64,000 nt of DNA, from the NCBI RefSeq assembly GCF_001704415.2, contig NW_017189517.1, forward strand, positions 11,047,167 to 11,111,166, given 5' to 3'. Shown piece after piece: positions 12,458 through 24,240 of this stretch (positions are counted from its first letter, which is position 1; each line of letters begins with the position of its first letter). This DNA comes from Capra hircus. Lineage: Eukaryota > Chordata > Mammalia > Artiodactyla > Bovidae. Made by a program: the position numbers and the translations under genes. Below the pieces are notes generated by a model. It ran no database searches and was not told the origin of the DNA. It saw nothing but the letters and a program-made list of their open reading frames with translations.

Positions 12458-12657
12458 TGTGCTTAGTTGCTCAGTTGTGTCCTACTCTTTGCAGCCCCAT
12501 GGGCAGAGGAGCCTGGGGAGCTACAGTCCATGGGGATTCTCCCAGCAAGAATACTGGAGTGGGTTGCCATTTCTCTTTCTAGGGGATCTTCCCGACCCAG
12601 GGGTTGAATCCAGGCCTCCCGCATTACAGGTGGATTCTTTACCATCTGAGCCGCCAG
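12458..12657 (-). repeat. Bov-tA SINE with internal micro-inversion
   Basis: A minus-strand Bov-tA in which the 25-bp segment 12503-12527 is in the opposite orientation to the rest. The segment is bounded by the inverted pair CCCCATGG and CCATGGGG. The remaining sequence is the usual family consensus. Confidence 0.88.
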
Positions 12658-12845
12658 TAACCCCTAATTCATTTTTTTTTAAATTGTTATCAGGGTTCTT
12701 AGATTTTAGCTTATGGATTAAAAAAATAAACAAGTAAGACTCTTTCCAAATGGTTTGTGTACATGAGTATCCCTGGGAACTGGTTGCTTTTTTAAAATGC
12801 AGATTCACTAATTCCACTTCAGATTGATTCATTTTGTCTAGGGTA

Positions 12846-13390
12846 ATGCCACTTAAGAAATTACTACAAACTAAGCAGCTTAAAACAACGCACATTTATT
12901 ATCTCAGGGTTCAGGGATCAGGGGCCTGAGTTCAGGGTAGCTGAGTCCTCGGCCCCAGGTCTCATCAGGCTGAATCAAAGCTGGGACTCTGATCTCACCT
13001 GTGGTTCATGGTACTCTGGTACTGTCTTCCAAATTCATTCCCATTGTTGGCACAACTGAGTTCCTGTGGTTGCGAGGCTGGGAGCCCCATTTTCTTGCTC
13101 GGCTGTCCTCATGTCCTAGCACACGGCCCTCTCACATGGCAGCTGACTTCTTCAAAACCAGCCGAATCTCTCTCCAGGCTGCTCCAGCCATTTTGTGTAA
13201 CACAACCTAATGACTACTCCATCATTTCACAAGTCCTGCTCACCCTCAGGGAGCAGGGGATTATTCTCGACGTGTCCACTAGAGAGCGAGAGTCAGAGTC
13301 TGTCTACCACAGCCCAGAGATCTGTATTTTTCACAAATCCCCAGCCCTGATGTTTCTGATGACTTACAGCTTCATTTTGTGAGCACTGCT
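12846..13390. repeat. Old mammalian interspersed repeat, family unresolved
   Basis: The text AAATTACTACAAACTAAGCA, AAAACAACGCACATTTATTA, then CCCTCTCACATGGCAGCTGA is typical of a widespread old mammalian repeat. I cannot tell an L1M-type 3' end from a MaLR-type element by eye. Confidence 0.5.
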
Positions 13391-13567
13391 TTAGACCATC
13401 TGCAGAGAATATTTTCACTAAAGAACATTAGGGTTATGGTTGAAGAAATATTTTCCCAATTAGAGATGGGTTTCTTTTGAATAATGTCCTACTTTTGACT
13501 AAATAGCTAAAATTAACTTTCATGTAAAGTCATTCTATATGGTAAAATCTTAAGATTTTGGATACTT

Positions 13568-13724
13568 TTTTTTAGTCTTTATTTACTTGGCTGCACCTGG
13601 TCTTGGTGGCATGCGGGATCTTAAGTTGCGGCATGTAGGAGCTAGTTCCCTCACCAGGGATAGAACCTGGGCCCCTGCATTGGGAATGTGGAGTCTTAGC
13701 CACTGGACCACCAGGGAAGTCCCT
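13568..13724 (-). repeat. CHR-type SINE
   Basis: Reverse complement of the CHR family: TTGGCTGCACCTGGTCTTGG, then CCACTGGACCACCAGGGAAG at the end. Confidence 0.85.
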
Positions 13725-14170
13725 TGGATACTTTTAAGATAATATAAAACAGTGTTTCTCAGTGTGGTCTTTTAACCACCCGTGTCTAAGAGTTGGAAGC
13801 AAAGCATCCTCATCTTGAATTTATGAAAAAATATCTAACCTCCTATAATGAAGGGCAGCACCACAACTCTCTAATAAAATATGCATGTACATACTTGCAT
13901 ATATATTTAAACTAGCTGTCATTGACCTCTTGGTGCCTATAAAATCCAGCCCTGAGGACTGGCGTTCCTACTGCTTGCTGAGAGCCAACTGATTTTCAGA
14001 TTCCAGAATATCTCAGTATGAATTGTGGTGAGAATAACTGCACTGAAAAAAGTGGCATTATTCCAGTTATACATGGGATTTTCGTTTTTTGTGTGTGTTT
14101 GTATAATGACTGAATTTAAAGCTGTGATGGTTTCATTTGCCATTTAAATATCTTTGCTTTGTTTTTAAAG

Positions 14171-14253
14171 GATATAATCGACACTGGGAAGACAATGCAG
14201 ACTTTGCTTTCCTTGGTCAAGAAGCATAAGCCAAAGATGGTCAAGGTTGCGAG
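14171..14253 (+). CDS. HPRT1: HPRT1 exon 6 (residues 135-162, part)
   Basis: This 83-bp exon encodes DIIDTGKTMQTLLSLV, then KKHKPKMVKVA and the first two bases of Ser162. It completes the PRPP-binding P-loop, with Glu134-Asp135 and the catalytic base Asp138. The acceptor is TTTTTAAAG and the donor is GAG|GTGCGT. Residues 151-154 read KKHK, where from memory human HPRT has RQYN. The family varies in this surface helix, and the substitutions do not touch the active site. Confidence 0.96.
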
Positions 14254-14788
14254 GTGCGTATATAACATTTTGACATAAGCTACTTCGTTTGAAAAAAGAG
14301 TACTTGCTGCTTTGTAAGAGTAAATTTTCTCAACTCTGGTTTTATCTTCACAAAGTAATATAATCTCAAATAGGACTCAGTAAACGTCCTTGTAAATCAT
14401 TCATCATGTTTTAAAGCTTTTCAGTGCAGTTGCCTTATCGTCTTATGTTATTAATGTTTGGTTTTTCAACAATATAGTAATGATACCAACTTTTCCAGGG
14501 TAGCGTGGCAGAGGGTTTGGGGCCACTTTGCAAAATTGAGACCAAGGATCCTAAAGACAAATAAGGAGGTGGTGGGAAAGGGTAGGCCTTGAAGCTCCTT
14601 CGCTCCTGCAATTGAGTGCTGGAGTGGTCCTGTGTATTGCATCTTGTTTTGTAACTACATTGAAAATGGACAATGCCTACTTCCTTTCTTCTCAATCAGC
14701 CTCACCTCCTGGTCCTACCTACCTATGCCGTCTGGTTTTTGCTTTATTCTACCTGTGTTTATTTTATCCCTAATTATAGTTTCACCGC

Positions 14789-14812
14789 CCGCGCCCCCCC
14801 CCCCCCGCCAAC
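14789..14812 (+). repeat. Poly-C run
   Basis: A run of about 15 C bases with a few G bases around it, in intron 6. The length may be unreliable, because homopolymers are often mis-assembled. Confidence 0.8.
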
Positions 14813-15734
14813 AACTCTGAGGTCAGTTGTTAGTCCCACTTCATGGATGGGAATAGCAAGGCATAGGGAATTATCCAAAAAGCACAGAGCTGGATCACTG
14901 TAAAGGTGAGGTTTGAACCCAGAAACCTGGCTGAGTTTATGCTGTACTATTTTAAGTGTTTTGTCGACTGACATTCCTGTGTGGATTTTTTTTTCCTTAT
15001 TTATTTATTTGTTTAAAATTTGACCAATCTGCAATTTTTGTGTAGGGGTCAGATAGTGATCTGCCTTTTTTTCCCCTAAATGATTACCTGGTTTTTATAA
15101 ACCTCTCTTAAAGGAACAAAGTATTTGTTGAACATCTTTGAATCAGAGTAAGCCTTCCACTGAGTCATATGTCTGCAGTTTGTCTTTCAGAGCTTTTCTG
15201 ATAGCTGGTGCAAGTTTATCATCAGGATTTGGGACAGGCATGATAAAAGTGTAGAAATGATGCATTCTAGTGCTCTAAGCAATTTCCTGTAAACCAGTCA
15301 GTGCACTTGCTTATTTCTCTACGTGCTTTTAGGGTTTTAAATGTCAACCTACCGTGGTATGTACTTTTCTAGATATTCTTTTGTGCCTCTTTCCTGGAAT
15401 ATGCTGAGAAACTGAGAAAGACTGCCTCATGAGAGAGGTATTTCCTGTGGCTGGAGGTGTGAAGTATTCAAAGAATACCTAGGTCATTTAGTGATGGACT
15501 TGACCCAAGTCATTTATTTTTCAACCTTTTTTTCTTAATCTCTTCCTCGCCATTACATTTTAATATTACAGATATATTGTGCATTTGTTTGTGTAGTGTA
15601 TGTGTATCTGTGCTTTATGCATAAGGAGAGGAAACATAAAGCTTATTCTTTTTATTCAGAGCAGGGTTAAGAATGACTAGAAAGCTTTTTAACTTCAAAG
15701 TTAAATTGCAAATAAAAAAACTATTAACTGAGAG

Positions 15735-16440
15735 GCATGTCAAATGCTGCAGCCACTTTGGGAAACAGTTTGGCAGTTTCTTAAGGAACTAAACCTGTAT
15801 ATGCCATACAGCTCCCAACAGCTGTACACTGGGCTTTTCTCCCAGAGAAATGCAAGCTTGCATCTGCACAAAAACCCATGTATGGATGTTCATGGCAGCT
15901 GCATTTGTAATAGCTCCAAACTGGAAAGAACGAAAATGTCCTTTGGTAGGTGACTGGTTAAACTGTGGTCCACCCTACCATGGAATCCTACTCAGCCCTA
16001 AAAAGGAACAAGCTACTGATCCACACAGTGACTTGGAGGAGGATCAAGGGACTGGTCAATAAAAGCCAATCTTAAAAAGGGCACATACTGTATAATTCCA
16101 TTTATACAGCCTCTTAAAGTGACAAAATGATAGAAATGGAGAACAGATTAGTGTTTGTCAAGGGTTAGGAGGTGATGTCTGGAGGTGACTATAAATAAAG
16201 AGGTAGCAAGAGAAAGCCATGTGTGATGGAAAGTTCTGTATCCTGATTGTGGTGGTGGTTACATGAATCCACACATGTGATACAATTGCCTAGAACTACA
16301 CATATATAAATATGAGCATGTAAAGCTGGTGAAATCTGGATAAGGTCAGTCCACCAATGTCCATGTCCTGGTTGTGGTAATCTGCTGCATTATGTGAAAT
16401 GTTCATTGGAGGAAACTGGGGAAAGGACACAGGGATCCTC
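15735..16440 (+). repeat. Ancient L1-like fragment
   Basis: The order of segments (TTTGGGAAACAGTTTGGCAG, ATGTATGGATGTTCATGGCA, TAATAGCTCCAAACTGGAAA, TGGAATCCTACTCAGCCCTA) follows the 3' end of older L1 subfamilies. It is diverged and has no open frame. Confidence 0.65.
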
Positions 16441-16771
16441 CCTGTGCATTTTTTTTGGTAACTTCCAATTATTTAATTCAAATCTATAGGAACATAAGGT
16501 GCTGAGTTCCCCTGAGCTCTTAGTACAGCTTGCACTGAGTTTAATGATACCTTTTCTGGGTTGTTCCTGAATGAGTTCAGGTAGATGGAAGAGGTTTTGC
16601 TGTGATCAGTTTGTTATTTTCTTTCTAAATGAAAACCGAGTCCAAGTGTCTCCTCTCATTACTGGAAGGAGAATCACGAAGGACTTACTAGACTGTGATC
16701 TCTTGGAGTCTAGGCTAGTGCTCCTCAACTTAGGCTGCACATTGTAATCACCTGAGAAGTTTTTTTTTTAA

Positions 16772-16962
16772 TAGTTATTAATTTTATTTATTTGGCTGCC
16801 CCAGGTCCTAGCTATGGCACTCGGGATCCTTGATCCCCAGCTGCGGCATGTGGAATCATGAGTTGTGGCACTGTGAACTCCCAGCTCTGATACATAGGAT
16901 CCAGTTCCCTGACCAGAGATCAAACCCAGACCCCCCTGTATTTGGAGCAGGAAGTCCCTCAC
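16772..16962 (-). repeat. CHR-type / ruminant SINE2
   Basis: The minus strand shows the tRNA-Glu-like SINE body. The + strand has TTTGGCTGCCCCAGGTCCTA, GTTCCCTGACCAGAGATCAA and GCAGGAAGTCCCTCAC. Confidence 0.75.
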
Positions 16963-17755
16963 CTGAGAATTTAAAAGTGCCTTCCCCTGAGCTTCAGATG
17001 TAATTGGTGAGGGGTATGGCTTGGGCATCTCAGTTCTGTTACATATTTTTTAAGGTTCCCAGATAATTCTGATGTGTAGGTTTTTTCCAGCCCTTTTAAT
17101 ATACTTATCTCTGAAGGTGTGAAATCTTGAGTTTTATTGGGACTGCCCTTATCATATGTAAAGATGTTCAAAGCACCATTACAGGTTTTTTTTTTTTAAT
17201 AGCTGAAGAAATTCTGCAGGCAGCATTTGGGTTATGAAATTAGCTTTTGTAGAGTTGCCGCATCCTACCGGCAGTTTCTGCTCTCCAAAGTAAATACCAA
17301 CTCCTTTAGGGTGGTGGTTTATTTATTTTTTTTTTTGGCTAAAGTGCCCCTTTGTAAGCCACTTATTTGTGGCTTAGGGATTGTTTTCTGGGGATTTGGG
17401 ACTAAGAGCCTTTATCTTATCATCTTTGCTCATTGGCATTCCCCACCCATTCATCCTCCTAGTGAGCTGCCCTTTGATGGACACGTGGGTAGTCAGGGGG
17501 CAGCTCTCAGAACAGTCCCTTCTGTCCCAGGTAGAGATCAGTCGAGGGCCCCATCTGTAGTGTGAACTCGTTGCTGCCCCTACCCAGGGTGCCCTGTGAT
17601 GTTGCTCTCCATTTCACAGTCTTTCTTTGAGTCTGTGAAAACTGACCATAGCAGGCTAAACGGCAGATGAAACCATGTTGCAGAACACACATGTCCTCTT
17701 CTGTAATGCCCTCTGGTGTCTCCATGTGTCACATGTCGCATTTTATAATTAACAG

Positions 17756-17802
17756 CTTGCTGGTGAAAAGGACCCCTCGAAGTGTTGGATATAGACCAGA
17801 CT
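17756..17802 (+). CDS. HPRT1: HPRT1 exon 7 (residues 162-178, part)
   Basis: This 47-bp exon starts on the last base of codon 162 and ends on the first base of codon 178. It encodes SLLVKRTPRSVGYRPD. Lys166, which contacts the purine base, is present. Residue 175 is Arg, as in rodents, where human has Lys. The acceptor AACAG and the donor CT|GTAAGT are canonical. Confidence 0.96.
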
Positions 17803-17916
17803 GTAAGTGAATTACTTTTCGTTAATCATTGAACCATCTTTAACCCAAACAAGTTTTATATGAAATGGTTTAGAGTTACTTTAGAGAATGTTTACACGTA
17901 TTAGATTTGAAAGTGA

Positions 17917-18556
<640 letters not shown>

Positions 18557-18604
18557 CACGTGTGTGTCATTAGCGAAACTGGAAAAGCAAAATACAAAGC
18601 CTAA
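18557..18604 (+). CDS. HPRT1: HPRT1 exon 9, coding part (residues 204-218 and stop)
   Basis: This is the final coding segment, HVCVISETGKAKYKA and TAA. The acceptor is a T-rich tract ending in TTATAG. The C-terminus matches the usual end of mammalian HPRT exactly. The stop codon is at 18602-18604, and the exon continues into the 3' UTR. Confidence 0.97.
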   Translation, partial: HVCVISETGKAKYKA

Positions 18605-19260
18605 GATGAGAGTTCGCGTTGAGTTTGGAAATACCTGGCATCCCATTGAAATCACCAGTGACATGATCCAATGTTCTCATTCTGTGGCCAGCTGCTTAGT
18701 AGAGCTTATTGCATGTATCTCCTAAGAATTCGATCTGTTTTGTATTTTAGAAATGTCAGTTGCTGCATTCCTGAACTCTTCATTTGCACTACGAGCCTAA
18801 AGACTATCAGTTCCCTTTGGGTAGATTGTTGTTTGACTTGTGAATGAAATATCTCTTAAACCACACCACTATTGACTGAAAATATGGAAATTGTATCTGT
18901 AAGAAACATTTAAAGAGAAGAATATATTAGTTTTTTAATTGGTATTTTAATTTTTATATATTCAGGAAAGAACAGAAGTGATTGAATATTGTTAACTATA
19001 CCACTGTGTGTTTAGAAAAGTAACAGGCAGTCAGTTTCGTATCTGTGAGGTATTGTTATGTCAGAGAAACTATGTCCTGGAACTTTTTTAGTAGGTTTCA
19101 GTAGTATTGACTATATTTTCTTGCTTGTTCAGATTATTTCTGGTGAACGTTTGTCAACAGTTCCTTTTCAATACAGGTCAGTAAGTTCCAGAAACCTACC
19201 ACTTTTTGAATTCTTTAGTGTAAAAATCCTTCAAATAAAGGCTGTCTCTTTAAAGGAAAT
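18605..19260 (+). other. HPRT1: HPRT1 3' UTR
   Basis: An AU-rich stretch of about 650 bases follows the stop and contains no ruminant repeat. Its length fits the roughly 600-base 3' UTR of mammalian HPRT1 mRNA. The right end is an estimate set 15-25 bases after the polyadenylation signal. Confidence 0.85.
19234..19239 (+). terminator. HPRT1: HPRT1 polyadenylation signal AATAAA
   Basis: A canonical AATAAA sits about 630 bases after the stop codon, followed by T-rich sequence. It is the best candidate for the main HPRT1 cleavage signal. 3'-end reads would fix the exact site. Confidence 0.8.
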
Positions 19261-19493
19261 TATGCATACCTGTCATTTCTCTACAAATTAACCTAGTTTA
19301 GTTTTCTGTTGGCTACCTTTTCCTTGTCTGTTAAATTTTAGTAGATAGTTTAATTGTAATCTTTACCAAACACAGCAAATAATGATTTTCTATTAAAACG
19401 GGTTGGTGGAGCTAGACCTTCTTCAGAGGCCTTAGATTTTAGACACATAGTATATAGTTTATTATATTTTCCTATGCTAAAATAACACCACTC

Positions 19494-19606
19494 AGGGAAT
19501 TCTCTGGCGGTCTAGTGGTTAGGACTTTCCACTTCCACTCCCAAGTTCGATCCCTGGTCATGGAAGAAAGATCCCACAAACTGAGAGGGGCAACCAAAAA
19601 TAAAAT
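19494..19606 (+). repeat. CHR-2 type SINE fragment
   Basis: AGGGAATTCTCTGGCGGTCT, then GTGGTTAGGACTTTCCACTT and AAGTTCGATCCCTGGTCATG. Shortened in the middle and A-rich at the end. Confidence 0.8.
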
Positions 19607-20156
19607 AACATGGCTCTCTCTTTTGTAATTCTGTTAAATTGTTTCAGTCACAACTTCACCTACACTTCCACAGCTTTTCAAACATAGACTGCTACCTTCT
19701 TTGGGTAGAGAATACTCTATTGACTAAAGAACAACAACAAAACCTTTTGTTTTCTGGGAGCAGGAAGGTAAGTTTTAAGCCAAAACTCTTCACTGCTTCT
19801 CTGCTCCAGGTAAGGTATGAACTAGCAACCTTGTAGGCCATCCAACTATATTTGTGCCTTAAAAAGTTTGCTGTAATTCCTCATGGGGAACTTTGAATGA
19901 TAATGAATAATAATGTGTTACAGTCCTAGAACTTCCTAGTTTGCAAAATATTTTCACTTTTTGTTATCTCATTTGCTCTTTGTGACCTGTGAGTCTGAGG
20001 TAAGTGTTACCCTGTGAGTGTAGCATCCAGGATCAGGAAGAGGATGCCTCCCAAGTCCTCTCCTCACCACGTCCCCCCACCAGGTGTCCCAGGCCACCCT
20101 ACTCACCACTGCATCCTGCCTCCCACTGCACACCTGCCTCACCCTCTTCTTTCTGT

Positions 20157-20636
20157 TGCAGGAAGGGGGACCCCTTCCAGGGCCCAAAACTGGGCTCTTG
20201 TCTAACACTCGGAAATGAATTGTCCGAGGAGACACATGTGCTGACAAAGCAAGAGATTCTATTGGGAAAGGGCAGCTGGGTAGAGAGCAGTAGGGTAAGG
20301 GAACCCAGGAGAACTGCTCTGCCATGTGGCCTGCAATGTCGGGTTTTATGGTGATGGGATTAGTTTCCGGGTGGCCTTTGCCAATCATTCTAATTCAGAG
20401 TCTTTCCTGGTGGCGCATGCATCGCTCAGCCAAGATGGATGCTAGCGAGAGGGATTCTGGGAAGTGGACGGACATATAGTGTCTCCTTTCGACCTTTCCC
20501 AAACTCGTCCAGTTGGTGGTGGCTCATTAGTTCCGTGTTCCTTATCAGGATCTCCTGTCATAAAACAGCTCATGTAAATGGCTACTATGGTGCCTGGCCA
20601 GGGTGGGCGGTTTCAACCAGTGTGCTTCCCCTAACA
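20157..20636 (-). mobile_element. Probable endogenous retrovirus LTR (solo)
   Basis: The sequence resembles an abundant ruminant ERV LTR. On the minus strand it begins TGTTAGGGGAAGCACACTGG. It has a degenerate polyadenylation signal, CCCAATAGAATCTCTTGC, where an AATAAA would be expected, and ends in a G/C-rich U5-like part. No gag, pol or env sequence adjoins it. The left edge is uncertain and I saw no convincing target-site duplication. The call rests on memory of the consensus. Confidence 0.55.
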
Positions 20637-22059
20637 CAGTTATAAGAAAGGGGAGGGGAGATACTGACAGGAATAGCAGTAATTTTTAGGATAACAGCCT
20701 GTCAAGGTAGAGGAAGAATATTTAAAAGGAAAAAGCTGCAGGCTCCGGGACCATGCAGTCATTGAGGATTGGAGCAGATGGTCATAAATGTCACACCTCA
20801 GTAATCCCCCAGGGCTGCTCTTTCACTTCAGCCTCTTACAATAAGGAATGTTCATAAGGAAGGGAAAATGAAATTTCATTTACTTGATTTTAGGAGCTAG
20901 GGCAACACAGACTGTTTTAGCAATGTTGCCATCCAGGGAAATGTTGGTGCTTAAAGAAGAAGACCTCAGCAACCTGGAAAATTCATTATGTCAAAGCCTT
21001 CATATGTTCCCATATTGTGAATGCTTATAATATTCTATGAATCATACCTATAAATATAGGTAGGCCCCCATTTTAATTCCATGTATAGAAGATTTGTAGA
21101 TAACCTGGGCTAGTGTCTTAATTCTTTAGCTAGGCTTAAGTTAATCAAGTAATGTCCTTCCCTGCATTTGAGATCCTAGAAATACATTGAGCATCTACAA
21201 TATGCTAGGTCCTGGGAAAAATGGGCAAGGTTCCTAGTTTCACAAAGATTTCATTCTAGTTGGGGAGAGGGACAGCAAACCAAATAATTTCCAATAGTGG
21301 CAGGTTGTGAAGGACCTAAAACAGCAATGTGCTAGGGACCGGTGGGTGAGGGAGGGGTGGACGCCATATGTTAGATAAGGCAGTTAGGGAAGGTCATTGT
21401 TGAGCTGCAACTGAATGGAAGAGAAACCAGCCTCAGGAAGAGATGAGCTGATGGTGACAACCATCTGAGGGGTCGGAGGGAGAGAAGGAAAGCCAGTGTC
21501 TCTGAGCCAGGAGAGGACGGTCAAGGCCAGACGATGGACCACCCAGTAGGCTGTGACCAGGAAGGTAGATTTTCTGCATTCCACAGGGCGAAGGCACTTC
21601 AAGGTTTTTAAGTAGAGAGAGATAAGATTGTATTTGCATTTTTTAAAGACACAAGAACCTGTAAGAGCAGTTCTCAAGGTAGGTGCAGAGGCTTCAGGAA
21701 TGAAACTGGCAGAGCCATTAGTAGCTACTATTTAATGGGTTTAGTATATGTTAGATGCTGTGCTAAATTATTTATATTCATTATTTTTATCCATTCTAAG
21801 CACATTTCACAGAAGAGACTATCTCTGAGCTTCAGTTGCCAAAATCGTGGAGGGAAGGCTGCCACGGACAAATTTGCCATGATTCCTTCCGTGGATTATG
21901 GCAGTAACCTCCGACTCGATTTGATTTGAATTCCAGCTTCCATTCTTGTCCCCTTTTCCCCTGACCAACAGACACAGTCTCTCAACACAGCACCCTAAGT
22001 GATCCTAATTTAAATCTTATCTAGAGTGAGTCTTGATAGGGCTGTGTATGCGTATGTGA

Positions 22060-22266
22060 GTGAGTGAAGTCGCTCAGTCATGTCCAACTCTGCGACCCCA
22101 TGGACTGTAGCCTACCAGGCTCCTCTGTCCATGGGATTTTCCAGGCAATAGTACTGGAGTGGATTGCCATTTCCTTCTCCAGGGGCTCTTCCCAACCCAG
22201 GGATTGAACCCAGGTCTCCCGCATTGTAGACAGACGCTTTACCATCTGAGCCACCAGGGAAGTCTC
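22060..22266 (-). repeat. Bov-tA SINE
   Basis: Full-length minus-strand element. The + strand runs from GTGAGTGAAGTCGCTCAGTC to CTGAGCCACCAGGGAAGTCT. Confidence 0.92.
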
Positions 22267-22396
22267 AAATCCTGTGGCTCCTGGTTTCAGAGTTCAAGCC
22301 CAACTCCTACAAGGGTAGATTATCTCTTCCCTACCTTGCTGCTCCTAGCACCAGACTCCTAGTACTCTGAGCATATTTCACCAGAGTGCTAGGCCC

Positions 22397-22489
22397 CTGC
22401 TTTCAGTCATGTCCAACTCTTTGTGACCCATCAGGCTCCTCTGTCCATGGGATTCTCCAGGCAAGAATACTGGAATGGGTTGCCATAGT
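22397..22489 (-). repeat. Bov-type SINE, short
   Basis: Minus-strand partial copy with GACTCTTTGTGACCC-like text, missing the ACTGTAGCC segment. Confidence 0.85.
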
Positions 22490-22569
22490 TTGGGACATCC
22501 TTTTTTCATTCTTATGTGTTTTTTTCCTCTTTTTTGGATGATAGTCTTTTGAAAACTACGAATCAGATT

Positions 22570-22764
22570 ATAATTGACCCTTGAATAACGATGTTCACCT
22601 GTGTGGACCACTTATATACCAATGTGTTACAAAAAATACCTCCAGGGCTACACACTCTGCTGTGCATTGAATCTGTGCACATGGAACTGACACCTCCTAT
22701 GCGGATTTCTGACTACTTGAAGGGTCAGTGGCCCTAATCTCTGTGTTGTTCCAGCGTCAACTGT
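22570..22764. mobile_element. Tigger-type MITE, second copy
   Basis: The left end TAATTGACCCTTGAATAAC mirrors the right end GTTGTTCCAGCGTCAACTG. It belongs to the same end-family as the element at 10.4 kb, but its body is different or strongly diverged. Confidence 0.55.
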
Positions 22765-22827
22765 ATATCGCTTGCCTTCTTAACACTTGAAAACTCAAGC
22801 TATCCTCAGACCTGCAAAAGTAAGTAA

Positions 22828-22972
22828 GTAAGTGTTAATTGCTCAGTCATGCCCGACTTTGCGACCCCATGGACTGCAGCCCACCAGGCTCCTCTGTCCA
22901 TGAGATTTTCCAGGCAAGGATACTGGAGTGGGTTGCCATTTCCTTCTCCAGGGGATCTTCCCAACCCAGGTA
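22828..22972 (-). repeat. Bov-type SINE
   Basis: Minus-strand copy preceded by a short TAAG-rich run. The + strand ends GGGGATCTTCCCAACCCAGG. Confidence 0.88.
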
Positions 22973-23737
22973 AATCAGCCCCTGCCCACTCCTCTAACTT
23001 CATTTAACCTCCGCCTCCTGTCTCACTTCACTTCACACTGCTGTTCCTTCTGCCTCTTACTCTGTTTCCCCAGATGAGCTCACCTATCACCTTGGTGGAC
23101 CTGTCCCTGGTCTGCCTAATAGCGTCAAAGTCTCTCTCCATTACCTCTGTTTTAATCTCCTCATGGTCCTTAGCTCTGTCAAGTGGTCAGGCAGTCCCTA
23201 AATGGTAACTACTGCCATAGCTCCTAGGTGGGACTTGCCACTCTGCCATCGATTGGGATGGGGAGGAAACAAAGCCCAAGGTGGATGCAGAGAGTTTATT
23301 ACTTCGAAGGGTAGGGAGATCCCAGCATGATGTCTGCTTCCTGCATCCCCAGTCCCTGCAGGATGGCACCAAACCAGGGAGGACAGATGACAAGTGGTGG
23401 GTTGCCCTGTCGTGGTGGGGTCGGCTCCATACTCCAACTAAATGATTGTATCACCCTCAGTTGTACCCTCAGTGATGCAAGGTTGGAAGTCCCATGCCTC
23501 TCAGGAACCAAGGAGAGGGACCAGAAACTGCCTTCTGAGGCAGCCCCTCAAGATTGGGAGGTGGGTGACCAGCAGCCTCAGGACAGCTCCTCACAAAGCT
23601 GTTTACCATGTTCCTGGGAGGGTCACAGGGCGTTGATCTGAGACTTGGGTCTGACTGCTGCAGTTGACCTTGTCCACATGGCCTATGGCAGAGCTGTTCC
23701 CTTATAAGCACCTGCCGAATGGAGCTTTTCCTTTATT

Positions 23738-23856
23738 TCCCTATTTATTGGCTGTCTCCAGTGGTACACCATCAGCTCTGTGAGGGCATCCCAGACCCCT
23801 ACAACAGTGCCTGCCAAATTGTAGTGCCCAATAAATATTTGTTGAATAAATGATAG
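23738..23856 (+). repeat. L2 LINE 3' end
   Basis: It shows the L2 tail signature: AGCTCTGTGAGGGCAT, AACAGTGCCTGCC, then CCCAATAAATATTTGTTGAA. Confidence 0.8.
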
Positions 23857-23936
23857 AAAGTTAAAAGGTAAATATAATATTTTAAAATTGTATCTGAATT
23901 ACCTAGAATAAGAAGCAAAACATGTTCAGGTTGAAC

Positions 23937-23988
23937 AAAAAAACCCAAAAAACCCAAACAAAAACCCACACAAAACCCCCAAACCCTA
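23937..23988 (+). repeat. A/C-rich simple sequence
   Basis: About 50 bases made only of A and C apart from the edges, in irregular AAAACCC blocks. It could be a decayed SINE tail. Confidence 0.8.
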
Positions 23989-24029
23989 TTTATTATTAAT
24001 ATTTTATTATTACCATATGCAATAGGACC

Positions 24030-24240
24030 ATACTAAGCATTTTGAATCTTTATGATAAACCCTATGATGGTGGGTTGGTTTTTTTAATTACCCCAGTTTT
24101 GCATATAAGGAAATGCAAGCCCAGAGAGGCTGCATCATTTGCCCAGGATCACACAGCTAGAAGTGGCAGATGAGGAATTTGAACCCAGGCAATCTTAGTC
24201 CAGAACCTGGCTCTTTGTTCACTGCCACTTAACCTTTGGC
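24030..24240 (-). repeat. MIR SINE
   Basis: Reverse-complement MIR text on the + strand: GCATATAAGGAAATGCAAGC, CCAGGATCACACAGCTAGAA, ATTTGAACCCAGGCAATC. Confidence 0.8.

Larger units (their letters stand above)
11564..14170 (+). other. HPRT1: HPRT1 intron 5
   Basis: This intron contains two Bov-tA SINEs (one with an internal micro-inversion), an old mammalian repeat at 12.85-13.4 kb, and a CHR-type SINE. The rest is unremarkable. Confidence 0.9.
14254..17755 (+). other. HPRT1: HPRT1 intron 6
   Basis: This intron contains a poly-C run at about 14.79-14.81 kb, an old L1-like fragment at 15.7-16.4 kb and a CHR-type SINE at 16.77-16.96 kb. I see no coding or RNA gene. Confidence 0.9.

Noticed and set aside
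20004..20354. Open frames around 20.0-20.4 kb with an acceptor-like TTTCTGTTGCAG
   Set aside because: They overlap the edge of the probable LTR and have no conserved protein or donor partner.
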